Source: Pseudomonadales bacterium
Lineage (GTDB): Bacteria > Pseudomonadota > Gammaproteobacteria > Pseudomonadales > Azotimanducaceae
Assembly: GCA_011525295.1 (NCBI GenBank)
Contig: WTGV01000046.1
Span: 1-44,614 of the forward strand
Direction: 5' to 3'
DNA length: 44,614 bases
Below are positions 9,462 to 18,694 of this stretch, one piece after another. The notes beneath the pieces were generated by a model that was given only the letters and a program-made list of their open reading frames with translations, was not told the origin of the DNA and ran no database searches. A program made the position numbers and the translations under genes. The stretch's first letter is position 1. Each line of letters opens with the position of its first letter.

Positions 9462-10436
9462 TTACTCTTCTTCGTATAAATAGCAAGCGACAAGTCGCTC
9501 TTTGCCATTGGTGGCAATGTTTCGAAGCTTAGGTGCTTTCTTTCGGCAAACATCCATCACTTTTGGACACCGACTTGCGAATCGACAGCCTGGTTTAATG
9601 TTTACCGGTGATGGAATTTCACCCTGAATTTTGGTAGAAGTACGCGACCGTTCTAACTTCGGATCAGGTTCAGGATTCGAACCGATTAAGACTTGGGTGT
9701 ACGGATGTTTTGGTTGGAAGAACACCTCATCTGCGGGACCGAGTTCAATCAGTGAACCGAGGTACATCACTGCAATTCGATCCGACACGTAGCGCACCAT
9801 GGACAGGTCATGGGCGATAAATAACAATGTAAGTCCCAGAGACTCTTTCAAATCACCCAAGAGATTGATTACCTGTGCTTGCACCGACACATCGAGCGCG
9901 GAAATCGGTTCATCACATATAACGAAGGCGGGTTCCAATATGAGAGCGCGTGCGATCCCGATCCGTTGACGTTGTCCACCTGAAAATTCATGAGGATACC
10001 GAGAAACGTGGTCTGCATTCAGCCCAACACGTTCCAACCATTCCCGGGTTTCTTGTTTGATTCGTTCGCGTGGTTTAGATCCAAGTAGCTTTGGACCTTC
10101 GCCAATAATTTCTCCGACGGTCATTCTGGGGTTTAGCGACGAGTAGGGATCTTGAAAGATCATTTGCATACGGTTAGCGTATCTACGAAAGTGGGAAGCA
10201 GAAAACCGAAAAGGTAACCGCCTACCGTCAAACATCACATTACCAGCGGTTTTGGTATGAAGACCAATAATCGTTTTTCCTAAGGTCGACTTGCCAGAGC
10301 CGCTCTCGCCAACAAGACCAACGATCTCCTTTGGATGAATGTCAAGCGAAACGCCATCCACGGCATGAACCACATCACGCATTCCGAGCCTGAAATGTTT
10401 AGTCAGATTGTGGACCTGGACTAGAGGTTCAGTCAA
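9462..10436 (-). CDS. oppF: Oligopeptide/dipeptide ABC transporter ATPase, OppF-like
   Basis: This is one of the two cytoplasmic ATPases that power peptide import. The 324-residue length is normal. Walker A GESGSGKST is at residues 43-51, the ABC signature FSGGQRQR at 151-158 and Walker B FVICDE at 171-176. The C-terminal oligo_HPY extension contains the cysteine pattern GCRFASRCP...C...C seen in Opp/Dpp ATPases, where it can hold an iron-sulfur cluster. The start overlaps the oppD stop by four bases (ATGA), showing translational coupling. Opp versus Dpp or another family-5 substrate cannot be separated by sequence alone. Confidence 0.93.
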   Translation of the reverse strand: MTEPLVQVHNLTKHFRLGMRDVVHAVDGVSLDIHPKEIVGLVGESGSGKSTLGKTIIGLHTKTAGNVMFDGRRLPFRFSASHFRRYANRMQMIFQDPYSSLNPRMTVGEIIGEGPKLLGSKPRERIKQETREWLERVGLNADHVSRYPHEFSGGQRQRIGIARALILEPAFVICDEPISALDVSVQAQVINLLGDLKESLGLTLLFIAHDLSMVRYVSDRIAVMYLGSLIELGPADEVFFQPKHPYTQVLIGSNPEPDPKLERSRTSTKIQGEIPSPVNIKPGCRFASRCPKVMDVCRKKAPKLRNIATNGKERLVACYLYEEE

Positions 10437-11443
10437 ACTTGTTGTACCTCGAGTACCTTATGTTCACAGGCTTCGTGGTGAAGCCAGCATCTAGAGAAGT
10501 GCGACAAAGCAATGGAGAATTCTTCTGGTCGGTTTGCTAGGCATGCTTCCATGGTATGGGGGCACCGCGCTGCATATCCGCAACCCTCTGGTGGGGAAAA
10601 AAGATCAGGAGGACTTCCTGGAATCGGCATTAACTCTTGAATCACATCTGGCTTGTTCGTGGGCATAGCACTCAACAGACCAACTGTGTAGGGGTGCGAG
10701 GGTGAATAAAAAATTTGGTCGACGGTGCCAGATTCTAGAATTTCACCAGCATACATCACCACGACGCGATCTGCTACTCGAGACACTACACCCAAATCAT
10801 GAGTGATGAGCACTAAGCCCATACCAACTTCCTTTTGCAAATCTTTGATCAAGTCTAGTATCTGCGCTTGTATGGTCACGTCAAGTGCCGTTGTTGGTTC
10901 ATCTGCGATGAGCAAATCCGGTTCACACGCGATTGCCATCGCGATCATCGCACGTTGCAGCATCCCGCCTGAGAATTCAAACGGATATTGGTTGGCGCGT
11001 TTCGCCGCCTCCGGTATTTTCGACATTTCAAGTAGTTCGATCGCTCTTTTCTTCGCTTGAGGTGCTGACATTTTCCGATGCAACTTAAGAGGCTCAGCTA
11101 TCTGATTTCCGATTGTCATCGTGGGATTTAACGACGTCATTGGATCTTGAAAGATCATCCCAACCTTGTTGCCGCGGATGTCTTGACCATTGATGATGTG
11201 ATTCTGTAGTATGTTGTGTCCGTCGAGTTGTGCTTCCCCAGCGACGATACGACCTGGGGGGATGGGAATGAGTCCCATTACGCTCTGCACCGCAACGGAT
11301 TTACCACAACCGGACTCACCAACGATAGCAAGAGTCTCGCCGCGATCGACATGAAAACTCGCGCCACGAACAGCGTGCACGATGCCTCCGAACGTCGTGA
11401 ATTCAACGTGTAAATTTGTAACTTCAAACAGTGATTGGCTCAT
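10433..11443 (-). CDS. oppD: Oligopeptide/dipeptide ABC transporter ATPase, OppD-like
   Basis: The second ATPase of the importer, 336 residues. Walker A GESGCGKS is at residues 42-49, the signature FSGGMLQR at 157-164 and Walker B LLIADE at 177-182. The C-terminal oligo_HPY region has GCGYAARCP...C...C. It overlaps oppC upstream and oppF downstream by four bases each, so the genes are clearly one operon. Confidence 0.93.
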   Translation of the reverse strand: MSQSLFEVTNLHVEFTTFGGIVHAVRGASFHVDRGETLAIVGESGCGKSVAVQSVMGLIPIPPGRIVAGEAQLDGHNILQNHIINGQDIRGNKVGMIFQDPMTSLNPTMTIGNQIAEPLKLHRKMSAPQAKKRAIELLEMSKIPEAAKRANQYPFEFSGGMLQRAMIAMAIACEPDLLIADEPTTALDVTIQAQILDLIKDLQKEVGMGLVLITHDLGVVSRVADRVVVMYAGEILESGTVDQIFYSPSHPYTVGLLSAMPTNKPDVIQELMPIPGSPPDLFSPPEGCGYAARCPHTMEACLANRPEEFSIALSHFSRCWLHHEACEHKVLEVQQV

Positions 11444-12849
11444 TCGCGTGATCTCATGCGCGCGTCGAGAGCATCGCGAAGTCCATCACCGAGCAAATTA
11501 AAAGCAAGGACTGTAATGCTAATAAATAACGCCGGAAAGAGTAATTCATGGGGATAAGTCTCCATCGTCCGTATCCCATCATTACACATTGACCCCCACG
11601 ACGGTGTGGGCGGTACTACGCCCATGCCAATGAATGAAAGAAACGCTTCAGTAAATATGGTGGCAGGAACGGCAAAGGTGAAAGAAACCAGAACCACACC
11701 CATGGTATTTGGAATCATATGTCTACCAATCAACCAGCTACTGGGTGCTCCTAGTAGCCGCGAAGCCTCGACATAACCCTGTTCTCGGATTTTCAACACC
11801 TCTCCGCGAACTAAGCGAGCTATACCTGGCCAGCTGAGTAACACTAGTGCCACCACCATCGCAAGGATACCACCTTCAATTCCTAAGAAATCTTGCACTT
11901 TCGACAGATAGTTAGCTTCTCCTTCGGGAGGTACGAACATTAACTTAAACAAAATCATGAAAAGCAAGAAAGGAAGAGCAATAACAAAGTCGGTAAACCG
12001 CATGAGACCAGCGTCGACAATACCCCCGAAATACCCAGAAACACTGCCGATGAGAATTCCAAGTATCATGAACAGTAACGGTGCAACGATACCAATTGTG
12101 AGAGACACCTGAGCACCTCTCATAAGGCGTGCTAACATATCCCGGCCCAGATAGTCCGTACCCAACGGATGCCAAACGAGTGCTACGGTCTCCCCTGGTT
12201 GCGCGCTATCGACACCAGGTAGTGCTAGTGCTTCATTCACGTAGATCGAACGTTGCGGTACGACTCTCAGGGTTTTTGCAACTTCAAACTCACTCCCATC
12301 TTCATTCAAGGCGACGATGGAATACCAATAAGTTTTTTGACGAATGTCTAATCGGTCCTCAAAATTGACCAAGGTACCTTCACTAACAACACCGATTGAC
12401 AATCCTAGTGGTGCTCCCTCTCGTGGTTCCACAATATTGCGATAAACTCGATAACCTTGAGCGTTTGGTACGGCATCCCACATCAGTCTGACACGAGAAG
12501 TGGTAGCTTCACCCACGACCTCGAGGCTTGTCGGTGCACGATGTTCTCCTACCGCTTCGGGCACGACTACATCGTTCCAAGTATCGCTGTCTGGTAATAC
12601 CAAGGCTTTTCGATTCACCCACGGAGGTTCTGACGCTCGATCTAGGTTTTGTATGTCGTGTTTGACTCGCCAAATGGTGTGAGGTGCGACGAACGCGAAA
12701 AGTATTAAGAAGATGATTACGAACAGCGAAGTGATCGCGCGTTTGTTCGCAACTAATCGAATCCAAGCGTCCTGCCAGTACGAGAGCGATGGGCGGCTTG
12801 TCTGTTCAATGTCGGTCTCAACTGTCGTTGGTTTAAATGACAGGTTCAT
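11440..12849 (-). CDS. oppC: OppC-like permease with inserted fibronectin III domain
   Basis: This is the inner-membrane permease of the peptide importer, DppC/OppC type. The first transmembrane helix is at about residues 37-59. The BPD_transp_1 core occupies about 225-469, including HPLGTDYLGRDMLARL, the EAA-type loop near 358-378 (EASRLLGAPSSW) and a GLRDALDARMR tail. Family members are usually near 300 residues; this one has 469. The extra length is a periplasmic insertion between helix 1 and the core. Residues about 104-198 read as a fibronectin type III fold, with APTSLEV, VRLMWDAVPNAQGYRVYR and TYWYSIVALNEDG. The frame is open throughout and the core is intact. Its start overlaps the oppB stop by one base. 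Confidence 0.92.
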   Translation of the reverse strand: MNLSFKPTTVETDIEQTSRPSLSYWQDAWIRLVANKRAITSLFVIIFLILFAFVAPHTIWRVKHDIQNLDRASEPPWVNRKALVLPDSDTWNDVVVPEAVGEHRAPTSLEVVGEATTSRVRLMWDAVPNAQGYRVYRNIVEPREGAPLGLSIGVVSEGTLVNFEDRLDIRQKTYWYSIVALNEDGSEFEVAKTLRVVPQRSIYVNEALALPGVDSAQPGETVALVWHPLGTDYLGRDMLARLMRGAQVSLTIGIVAPLLFMILGILIGSVSGYFGGIVDAGLMRFTDFVIALPFLLFMILFKLMFVPPEGEANYLSKVQDFLGIEGGILAMVVALVLLSWPGIARLVRGEVLKIREQGYVEASRLLGAPSSWLIGRHMIPNTMGVVLVSFTFAVPATIFTEAFLSFIGMGVVPPTPSWGSMCNDGIRTMETYPHELLFPALFISITVLAFNLLGDGLRDALDARMRSRE

Positions 12850-13781
12850 TATTTCAGTTTCACTCGAGGATCGATAAATGCGTACACAACGTCTACGACT
12901 ATGACCATAAGAACAAGAAACGCGCCATAGAACACTGTAGTTCCCATGATCAAGGTGTAATCGCTTTGTTGCACTGCTTCGACAAAAGTTCTACCCAGCC
13001 CCGGGATAGCGAATACATTCTCGACCACGAATCCTCCAGTAGTGATCGCCGCGATCGAAGGCCCTAGAACTGTTACAACTGGAAGTATTGCATTTCGAAA
13101 CTGATGTTTTGCAAAAATTTGGGCCACTGGGACCCCTTTGGAACGCGCGGTGCGAATGTAGTCTGCGTTCACTATTTCAAGCATTGACGTGCGCATCAAT
13201 CTGGTAAGAAAAGCCATCGTTCCCAACCCCAATACTAACGCGGGTACGAGCATGTGCCAGATCGTACCCCATCCTGCTACAGGCAAAATTTCAAATCCTG
13301 CGACGCGGTTCGCCACCACGATTCCGAGTTGTCCTACGGTAGCAAAAACGAACGACGGGACTGAGATACCCAGAATGACTAGGATGATGATGACAATATC
13401 AGGCCATCTGTTGCGGTAGAGCGCAGTTAATGCCCCCCAAAGAACTCCGCCCATACCAGCGATGACGATTGCTAAGATACCTAAGATTGCGGAAACAGGG
13501 AACCGTTCTGCGATAACTTTGTTCACGGGTCGGTTTTCGTGTTTGAATGACAAGCCGAAGTCTCCGCGAATCATGTTCAACATGTACTTACGATATTGAG
13601 TCCAGAAACCTTTGTCCAAACCATATTTCTTTTCTAGGTTTTCCCGAATTTCTTCAGACACAGCTTTTTCGTCTAGTAACGGATCGCCAGGTACGTTATG
13701 CATCACAAAAAATGTGGCAGTCGCAATAAACCATACAGTAATAACGCCTTGAATGAGTCTCATTAGGACATATCGGGGCAT
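12849..13781 (-). CDS. oppB: Oligopeptide/dipeptide ABC transporter permease, OppB-like
   Basis: The partner permease, 310 residues, of normal length with six predicted transmembrane helices. It shows the N-terminal VWFIATATFFVMHNVPGDP motif of DppB/OppB and the cytoplasmic coupling loop YIRTARSKGV followed by RNAILPVVTVLG. The gene starts 10 bases after oppA and abuts oppC (shared base). Confidence 0.93.
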   Translation of the reverse strand: MPRYVLMRLIQGVITVWFIATATFFVMHNVPGDPLLDEKAVSEEIRENLEKKYGLDKGFWTQYRKYMLNMIRGDFGLSFKHENRPVNKVIAERFPVSAILGILAIVIAGMGGVLWGALTALYRNRWPDIVIIILVILGISVPSFVFATVGQLGIVVANRVAGFEILPVAGWGTIWHMLVPALVLGLGTMAFLTRLMRTSMLEIVNADYIRTARSKGVPVAQIFAKHQFRNAILPVVTVLGPSIAAITTGGFVVENVFAIPGLGRTFVEAVQQSDYTLIMGTTVFYGAFLVLMVIVVDVVYAFIDPRVKLK

Positions 13782-13791
13782 GAAAATAAAC

Positions 13792-15498
13792 CTATTCTTT
13801 TGGTTGGTTTACGATATATGCGCGAGTGTAGTCCGGATCAGTTCCGACGACACGCCGAGTAACCCCTTGGACGCGATCATCAGCGACATAGTTACTACCA
13901 CGTTCGTACTCGAAAATTATTGCAGCTTCTTCATAGAGAATGTGCTGAACACGGTCCATCGCGTCCATTCGTGTCTTAGCATCACTTGATTGTTGAGCAA
14001 TTTGTACGTTTCGGTCAAGTTCGTCATTCTTGAACAAGCCTCGGTTATTAGCGTTCCAAGACGTAAATAGATCACCAAAAGTGAGTACATCGTCATAATC
14101 TGGTCCCCAGCCAGCTGCAACGATGTCGTAGTCTCCTGAAGTCATCTTTGCTAATCGTTGTTGAAATATCTGTTGATCGATTCGAACCTCAATTCCTAGG
14201 TTCTCTTTAAACAAACTCTGGTAGTACTCTGCGTGCTTAGTCGAGAACTCACTGTCACCGGTAAGGAAAATCAATTGCGGTGGACTAGATAGATCCAACT
14301 CAGTCAATGCGCGGTCCATATATTCTTGTGCTAAGGCTACATCCGGTTTATGTTTGGGTGCGGGATATTCGTCTCGGAAGTAGCCATTGACACCTCGCAA
14401 CCACACAGGGAAGATTGATTCACCAGGTCGATTACCCGGTGTCTTGAGCACTTTGTAGACGAGTTCTTCGGGGTCGCAAACCATTTGGATCGCTTTGCGC
14501 AGGTTGCGATTGGAGGTGGGGCGATCCTCTCGATGATTGAATCCTAAATAAAACACAGACCCATCGACATGCTCCTTTATGGGCCATCGATTTGCCAATG
14601 CACGTTCTATATTTTCTGCTTGTAACCCTGCCATAACTATCTTTTTCGTCGCAAAGAGATTGATAATCGCGTTAGGGTCAGAAATGATGTAAGCAAAGTC
14701 AATAGCGTCTAACTTTATGTCTTCCACGTTCCAATAGTCCGCGTTTTTTTCAAGCCGTAGACTACTGCCGTGTTGCCATTTGCTAACTGTGAATGGTCCG
14801 TTGAAAATCAAGTCTTCAACACTGGTACCGTATGTACCGTCTCGAGAATCGTAAAACTCGCGATTAATCGGTAAATATGTAAAGAAAGCCAATAGTTTGA
14901 TAAAGTACGGTGTTGGTTGTTCAAGCTCAACTCTTAGGGTAAAGTCATCAATGGCTCTAGCGCCTAGTTCTTCAACATCTGCACCATCGGTATTGATAGC
15001 TTCACCGTTTTTTAACGGGTACAAAATGAAAGCGTATTGAGAAGCCGTGTCAGGATCGAGCGCGGTTTGCCATGCAAACACAAAGTCATCTGCAGTGACA
15101 GGAGAACCATTACTCCAAACTGCATTTTTTCTTAGATAGAAAGTAGCGGAAAGCTCAGAAACTTCCCAAGATTCTGCTATGCCCGGTAGAATTTCGTTGT
15201 TCGGTCCATAACGAATTAATCCTTCCATCACGTGTCCTAAAACTTGACCGGATACCATATCCGTGGACTTAGTGGAGTCGAGTTGAGGTGGTTCTGATCC
15301 TAAATTCAGTGTGATCGAGTTTCGCGCAAAATCTACAGCAGCATTGGACTCGGACCCGATTTCGAGTCTTAGAGTAACGGCGTGCAAACAAACCAACAAC
15401 AAGAACATAAGAAGCATTGCAAGTAATGCATACTTCACTAGTTGCCAAACTGAGCTAGTACTGACTGAACTTTTCGGTGTTCGAATTGCCTCTGTCAT
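13792..15498 (-). CDS. oppA: Peptide-binding protein OppA-like, membrane anchored
   Basis: This is the extracytoplasmic solute-binding protein, family 5 (SBP_bac_5), which delivers peptides to OppBC. The 568-residue sequence has the family hallmarks: LNLGSEPPQLDSTKSTD near the mature start, then a VSGQVLGHVMEGLIRYG-like stretch, TFYLRKNAVWSNGSPVTADDF and AAGWGPDYDDVLTF. The N-terminus has a long hydrophobic stretch at about residues 23-43. The only nearby cysteine is preceded by LLV, a poor lipobox, and no convincing signal-peptidase I site follows, so an uncleaved anchor is plausible. GGAG lies upstream of the ATG (15496-15498). First gene of the opp-TonB receptor operon, divergent from the deacetylase-like gene. 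Confidence 0.92.
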   Translation of the reverse strand: MTEAIRTPKSSVSTSSVWQLVKYALLAMLLMFLLLVCLHAVTLRLEIGSESNAAVDFARNSITLNLGSEPPQLDSTKSTDMVSGQVLGHVMEGLIRYGPNNEILPGIAESWEVSELSATFYLRKNAVWSNGSPVTADDFVFAWQTALDPDTASQYAFILYPLKNGEAINTDGADVEELGARAIDDFTLRVELEQPTPYFIKLLAFFTYLPINREFYDSRDGTYGTSVEDLIFNGPFTVSKWQHGSSLRLEKNADYWNVEDIKLDAIDFAYIISDPNAIINLFATKKIVMAGLQAENIERALANRWPIKEHVDGSVFYLGFNHREDRPTSNRNLRKAIQMVCDPEELVYKVLKTPGNRPGESIFPVWLRGVNGYFRDEYPAPKHKPDVALAQEYMDRALTELDLSSPPQLIFLTGDSEFSTKHAEYYQSLFKENLGIEVRIDQQIFQQRLAKMTSGDYDIVAAGWGPDYDDVLTFGDLFTSWNANNRGLFKNDELDRNVQIAQQSSDAKTRMDAMDRVQHILYEEAAIIFEYERGSNYVADDRVQGVTRRVVGTDPDYTRAYIVNQPKE

Positions 15499-15564
15499 CT
15501 ATGTCTCCATTTGAACCATCGGTTCCCTGTCCTGAGCTGACAAGGAATTTGCGCGACTGAAGGT

Positions 15565-15582
15565 ATTAGTCAATAAACTAAT
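15565..15582. promoter_or_regulatory. Palindrome between divergent oppA and deacetylase genes
   Basis: ATTAGT (15565-15570) and ACTAAT (15577-15582) form a perfect inverted repeat around a 6-base spacer, in the 135-base region that must hold promoters for both divergent genes. This is the size of a typical dimeric repressor site. No second copy was noticed, so the role is tentative. Confidence 0.3.
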
Positions 15583-15633
15583 GTGCTAATTGTAGTGTTT
15601 GCAAACTGATATCGCAGTGAAGGACGACTCAAC

Positions 15634-16542
15634 TTGACCGCATTACTGACTCATGAGGATTGTGTCGCGCACGAAGTGCCGCGCCGCCATCCCGAATCGA
15701 GTGCAAGAATTCATTCAATCTTGCAACATTTAAACGAAACTGGACTGCTACAGGAGGTCGCGACGCTCACTCCGGGTCTTGTCGAGTACGAACATTTAAC
15801 CCGTGTACACACCGAAGCATATGTTGAAAACTTAAGGCAGTTGTCGCCAGACGAAGGTTTAGTGCGCCTTGATATCGACACTGCGATGGGACCGACTACT
15901 CTCAATGCGGCACGACGCGCGGTTGGGGCGACTACCAATGCTGTAGACTTAGCCCTACAGGATGTGCACCGCCGATCTTTTTGTGTAGTGCGCCCACCCG
16001 GACATCACGCGGAAACAGATCACCTCATGGGTTTCTGTTTGTTCAACAGTATTGCTGTCGCGGCGGATTATGCGCTTGACCGAGTTAGTCGCGTTGCCGT
16101 GCTAGATTTTGACGTGCATCATGGAAATGGTACAGTAGAAATCTTTGCAGACCGGCCTGAGGTCTTGGTCTGTTCAAGTTTTCAATATCCCTGTTATCCT
16201 TATCGCTTGCAAGAGATCGAGCGTTCCAATATCGTCAATACCCCATTACCGGAAGGTACAGGAAGCCGAGACTTTCGATTGGCGATCGAGCGCGACTGGA
16301 TTCCATCAATCGAAGAACATAAGCCAGAGCTGTTCTTAGTGTCTGCTGGCTTTGACGCTCATCAGGAGGATCCGTTTGCGGGACTCAATTTAATAGACGA
16401 CGACTATCGCTGGATTACTAACTTAATTGTGGATCTCAGTAAGCAGTTTGCTAGTGGCCGCGTAGTCTCCACGTTGGAAGGAGGGTATGAGTTAAATGCC
16501 CTTGCGAGATCAGCTAAGATTCACTTAGAGGCATTGCTCTAA
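15634..16542 (+). CDS. Histone-deacetylase-family amidohydrolase
   Basis: This zinc-dependent deacetylase or amidohydrolase is of the bacterial class II HDAC type (relatives act on acetylated lysine, polyamines or other acylamides). It has 302 residues. PPGHHAE is at residues 121-127 (catalytic His pair), and DFDVHHG at 158-164 and GFDAH at 239-243 provide the metal ligands D160, H162 and D241. EGGYELNAL lies near 282. All key residues are present. The TTG start at 15634 has AAGGA upstream, and the N-terminus (LLTHEDCVAHEVPRRHPESSARI) fits the family. It is divergent from oppA. The substrate cannot be named. Confidence 0.92.
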   Translation: MTALLTHEDCVAHEVPRRHPESSARIHSILQHLNETGLLQEVATLTPGLVEYEHLTRVHTEAYVENLRQLSPDEGLVRLDIDTAMGPTTLNAARRAVGATTNAVDLALQDVHRRSFCVVRPPGHHAETDHLMGFCLFNSIAVAADYALDRVSRVAVLDFDVHHGNGTVEIFADRPEVLVCSSFQYPCYPYRLQEIERSNIVNTPLPEGTGSRDFRLAIERDWIPSIEEHKPELFLVSAGFDAHQEDPFAGLNLIDDDYRWITNLIVDLSKQFASGRVVSTLEGGYELNALARSAKIHLEALL

Positions 16543-16568
16543 GAGGTAACTAACTGGGCGAGTTTGCT

Positions 16569-17789
16569 TTAAAACCCGTCGTTGCAAAATGGTTTGCTTT
16601 TTGTAGCGAATAGTTGATTGAGTTCGCTTTCTCGACCACGGTTTAGAATCGCAGCCCGTCCGCAAGCTTCGAGCTCAGTAAGGTTGTTCTGACCAGTCAA
16701 CAATGTAGCAAATCCGTTAATGTCGATACGAAAGTCCGCACTCTGCTTTGTCGACGACACAGAATTGTTTTTGCCATCCGTTTCGAGAAGATAAGTACCG
16801 ACATTCCATGGACACTCTCGGTCTGCGGGAATTTCAAACACGACATTTGTTGGGCAGGGGTAGGGGCGACTGGCAGTTAGCTGTTCTATATTTACGGCTC
16901 GCAACCACAACCCTTCAGCCCAACTAGCATGTAACTGTCGAGGTTCCAACAACATTAGAAAAGCTGGATCATCTGTCGGTGCCCACATTTCAACCGAAAC
17001 GACCAAGTCATGACTACGAATGTAGTTCCACAAACTGCGGTATGCCCCTCGATTGAGTGCAAAAAAGTCACGAATAAATATCTTCTGGTTTGGACCGGGA
17101 ATCTTATCTCTGGACTCCGATAACCGATATGAGACAAAACCGTCTGCTGTTCCTTTTTCGTCGTAGTGAATGGCAACGTGTAATTTACACTTTTTGTCCA
17201 AGTACGCCCGTTGCCAAAACACGTCGTGTCGGTGGATTTGTAGGTTTGAATCTGCGATACACTCTTCGTATAAGTCTTTGAGTATTGGAACGGACGAGTT
17301 TCGATCGGAGCGCACACAAGAACCAACTTCCGGTTCGTCAAATTGAAATTCACAAAATCGAGGATCGAACTTGCATTTGTAGGCCGATGAAGCGAGACCG
17401 TATCCAAACCGTTGGTAAATTGCACCCAACGTCGCCCAGAGTATAGACGCAGCCACGTTGTTTTCATAGGCTTGTTCAAAACGGATCGTCATCATACGTC
17501 GGACGAGTCCTCGACGACGAAATTGTGGATCTGTACCTACAGATGTGACTCCATCTGCTCGAATCGTGTTGCCGTTCAGTTTTAGTCGAAAGGGGAAACC
17601 ACCAGAGGTAGCAATGATGCGCCCATTGTGAAAGGCGACAGTAGTCATTTCCGGTCGCAGTGGATCTGCTGCTTCGTCTTCTTCGGTCAACTTTCGCTCA
17701 TCGGCGAAGACGTACCTTTCTAAATTAAAAAACTCACGTCGTTCGCTTACTTTAATTGGTCGAAATTCAACCTCGTCTAGAAAACTCAT
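16569..17789 (-). CDS. Eis-like GNAT acetyltransferase with SCP2-like domain
   Basis: 406 residues, the length of Eis-family N-acetyltransferases. The N-terminal GNAT fold includes a VTSVGTDPQFRRRGLVRRMM segment (the acetyl-CoA pyrophosphate loop, about residues 82-101) and a GAIYQRFGYG motif. A second GNAT-like region and a C-terminal SCP2-type domain follow. The protein ends in a terminal Phe, as in Eis, where the C-terminal carboxylate takes part in catalysis. Eis relatives acetylate amines such as aminoglycosides or lysines; the substrate here is unknown. AGAGAG precedes the ATG. The gene is convergent with the deacetylase-like gene, with a 26-base gap between the stops. Confidence 0.85.
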   Translation of the reverse strand: MSFLDEVEFRPIKVSERREFFNLERYVFADERKLTEEDEAADPLRPEMTTVAFHNGRIIATSGGFPFRLKLNGNTIRADGVTSVGTDPQFRRRGLVRRMMTIRFEQAYENNVAASILWATLGAIYQRFGYGLASSAYKCKFDPRFCEFQFDEPEVGSCVRSDRNSSVPILKDLYEECIADSNLQIHRHDVFWQRAYLDKKCKLHVAIHYDEKGTADGFVSYRLSESRDKIPGPNQKIFIRDFFALNRGAYRSLWNYIRSHDLVVSVEMWAPTDDPAFLMLLEPRQLHASWAEGLWLRAVNIEQLTASRPYPCPTNVVFEIPADRECPWNVGTYLLETDGKNNSVSSTKQSADFRIDINGFATLLTGQNNLTELEACGRAAILNRGRESELNQLFATKSKPFCNDGF

Positions 17790-18009
17790 AATCTCTCTTT
17801 TTTTGTGCCTAGATCGGACAGTGTGAAATTCTATGAAACGAGTAAATGATTGTTGCGTTTCCTTTTGGCTCGGCTATCGAAAACCTTTCAAGTCGTTTCT
17901 TCCTCAATCGTTTCACTAAACTAGAATGGGAACGAAAGTGAGAAAAGTACGTTCTTTGGGACACCGAAATTAGCCAAACAGCTTGTAGAATCACTTAAAA
18001 ACAAATTTG

Positions 18010-18678
18010 ATGATAAACAACACACGACCCATAACCACAAGGAGAGTCTATCTGTTTCGACACGGCGAAACAGTTTGGAATACGGAAGGTCGGTACCAGG
18101 GTATGAAAGACTCTCCGCTGACCGTGCGTGGGCGACAACAAGCTACGCGACATGCGGCGTTGATGGAAAAATTTGATATCAAACGCATCTATGCTTCTCC
18201 ACTTGGACGCGTCCGAGAAACCTTGAGTTACATTCAGCAAGAACACCCCATTTCGGTCAAGTTTGAAAATTGCCTTGTCGAGTTAGGTGCGGGTGAATGG
18301 GAAGGAAGAAAATACGACGAAGTTAAAGAGCTCTACGCGGAACACCTTAAACAAAGGAAGGACAATCTAGCCCAATTCAAACCGCCTAGTGGAGAGAGTC
18401 GAAGTGAATTACTCGCACGTTTACAGATTATCCGTCGTCGTATACTTGAAGGTGAATCAAATTCAGATCATAGCTACGCCATCCTTAGCCACGGCGCGGT
18501 GACCCGTGTGTTGCTAATGTCTCTGCTAGGCATTTCGATCGCTACCGACCCTCCGTTCAGCACCGGTAACGATGTTGTGTATCGCATCGAAGTTACTGGT
18601 ACAAACGTGGATGTTAGTCACTTTGTTGACGGTAAAGGTCCACTTGATGGGCTGTACTTTCCCGGTTTAGCGAACTAG
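18010..18678 (+). CDS. Histidine phosphatase (phosphoglycerate mutase-like)
   Basis: 222 residues with the branch-1 histidine phosphatase signature RHGETVWN near the N-terminus (catalytic His about residue 18), the second conserved basic segment YASPLGRVRETL, the acid GEWEG and the C-terminal LSHGAVTR histidine. The fold covers GpmB/CobC-like broad phosphatases; no feature singles out one substrate. The ATG at 18010 is preferred over an adjacent in-frame TTG. The next gene begins 16 bases after the stop, so the two are likely co-transcribed. Confidence 0.9.
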   Translation: MINNTRPITTRRVYLFRHGETVWNTEGRYQGMKDSPLTVRGRQQATRHAALMEKFDIKRIYASPLGRVRETLSYIQQEHPISVKFENCLVELGAGEWEGRKYDEVKELYAEHLKQRKDNLAQFKPPSGESRSELLARLQIIRRRILEGESNSDHSYAILSHGAVTRVLLMSLLGISIATDPPFSTGNDVVYRIEVTGTNVDVSHFVDGKGPLDGLYFPGLAN

Positions 18679-18694
18679 GACGTTTTAGACTATC

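Noticed and set aside
15370-15400. OppA as a lipoprotein
   Set aside because: The only nearby cysteine is preceded by Val at the -1 position, not by Gly, Ala or Ser as a lipobox requires.
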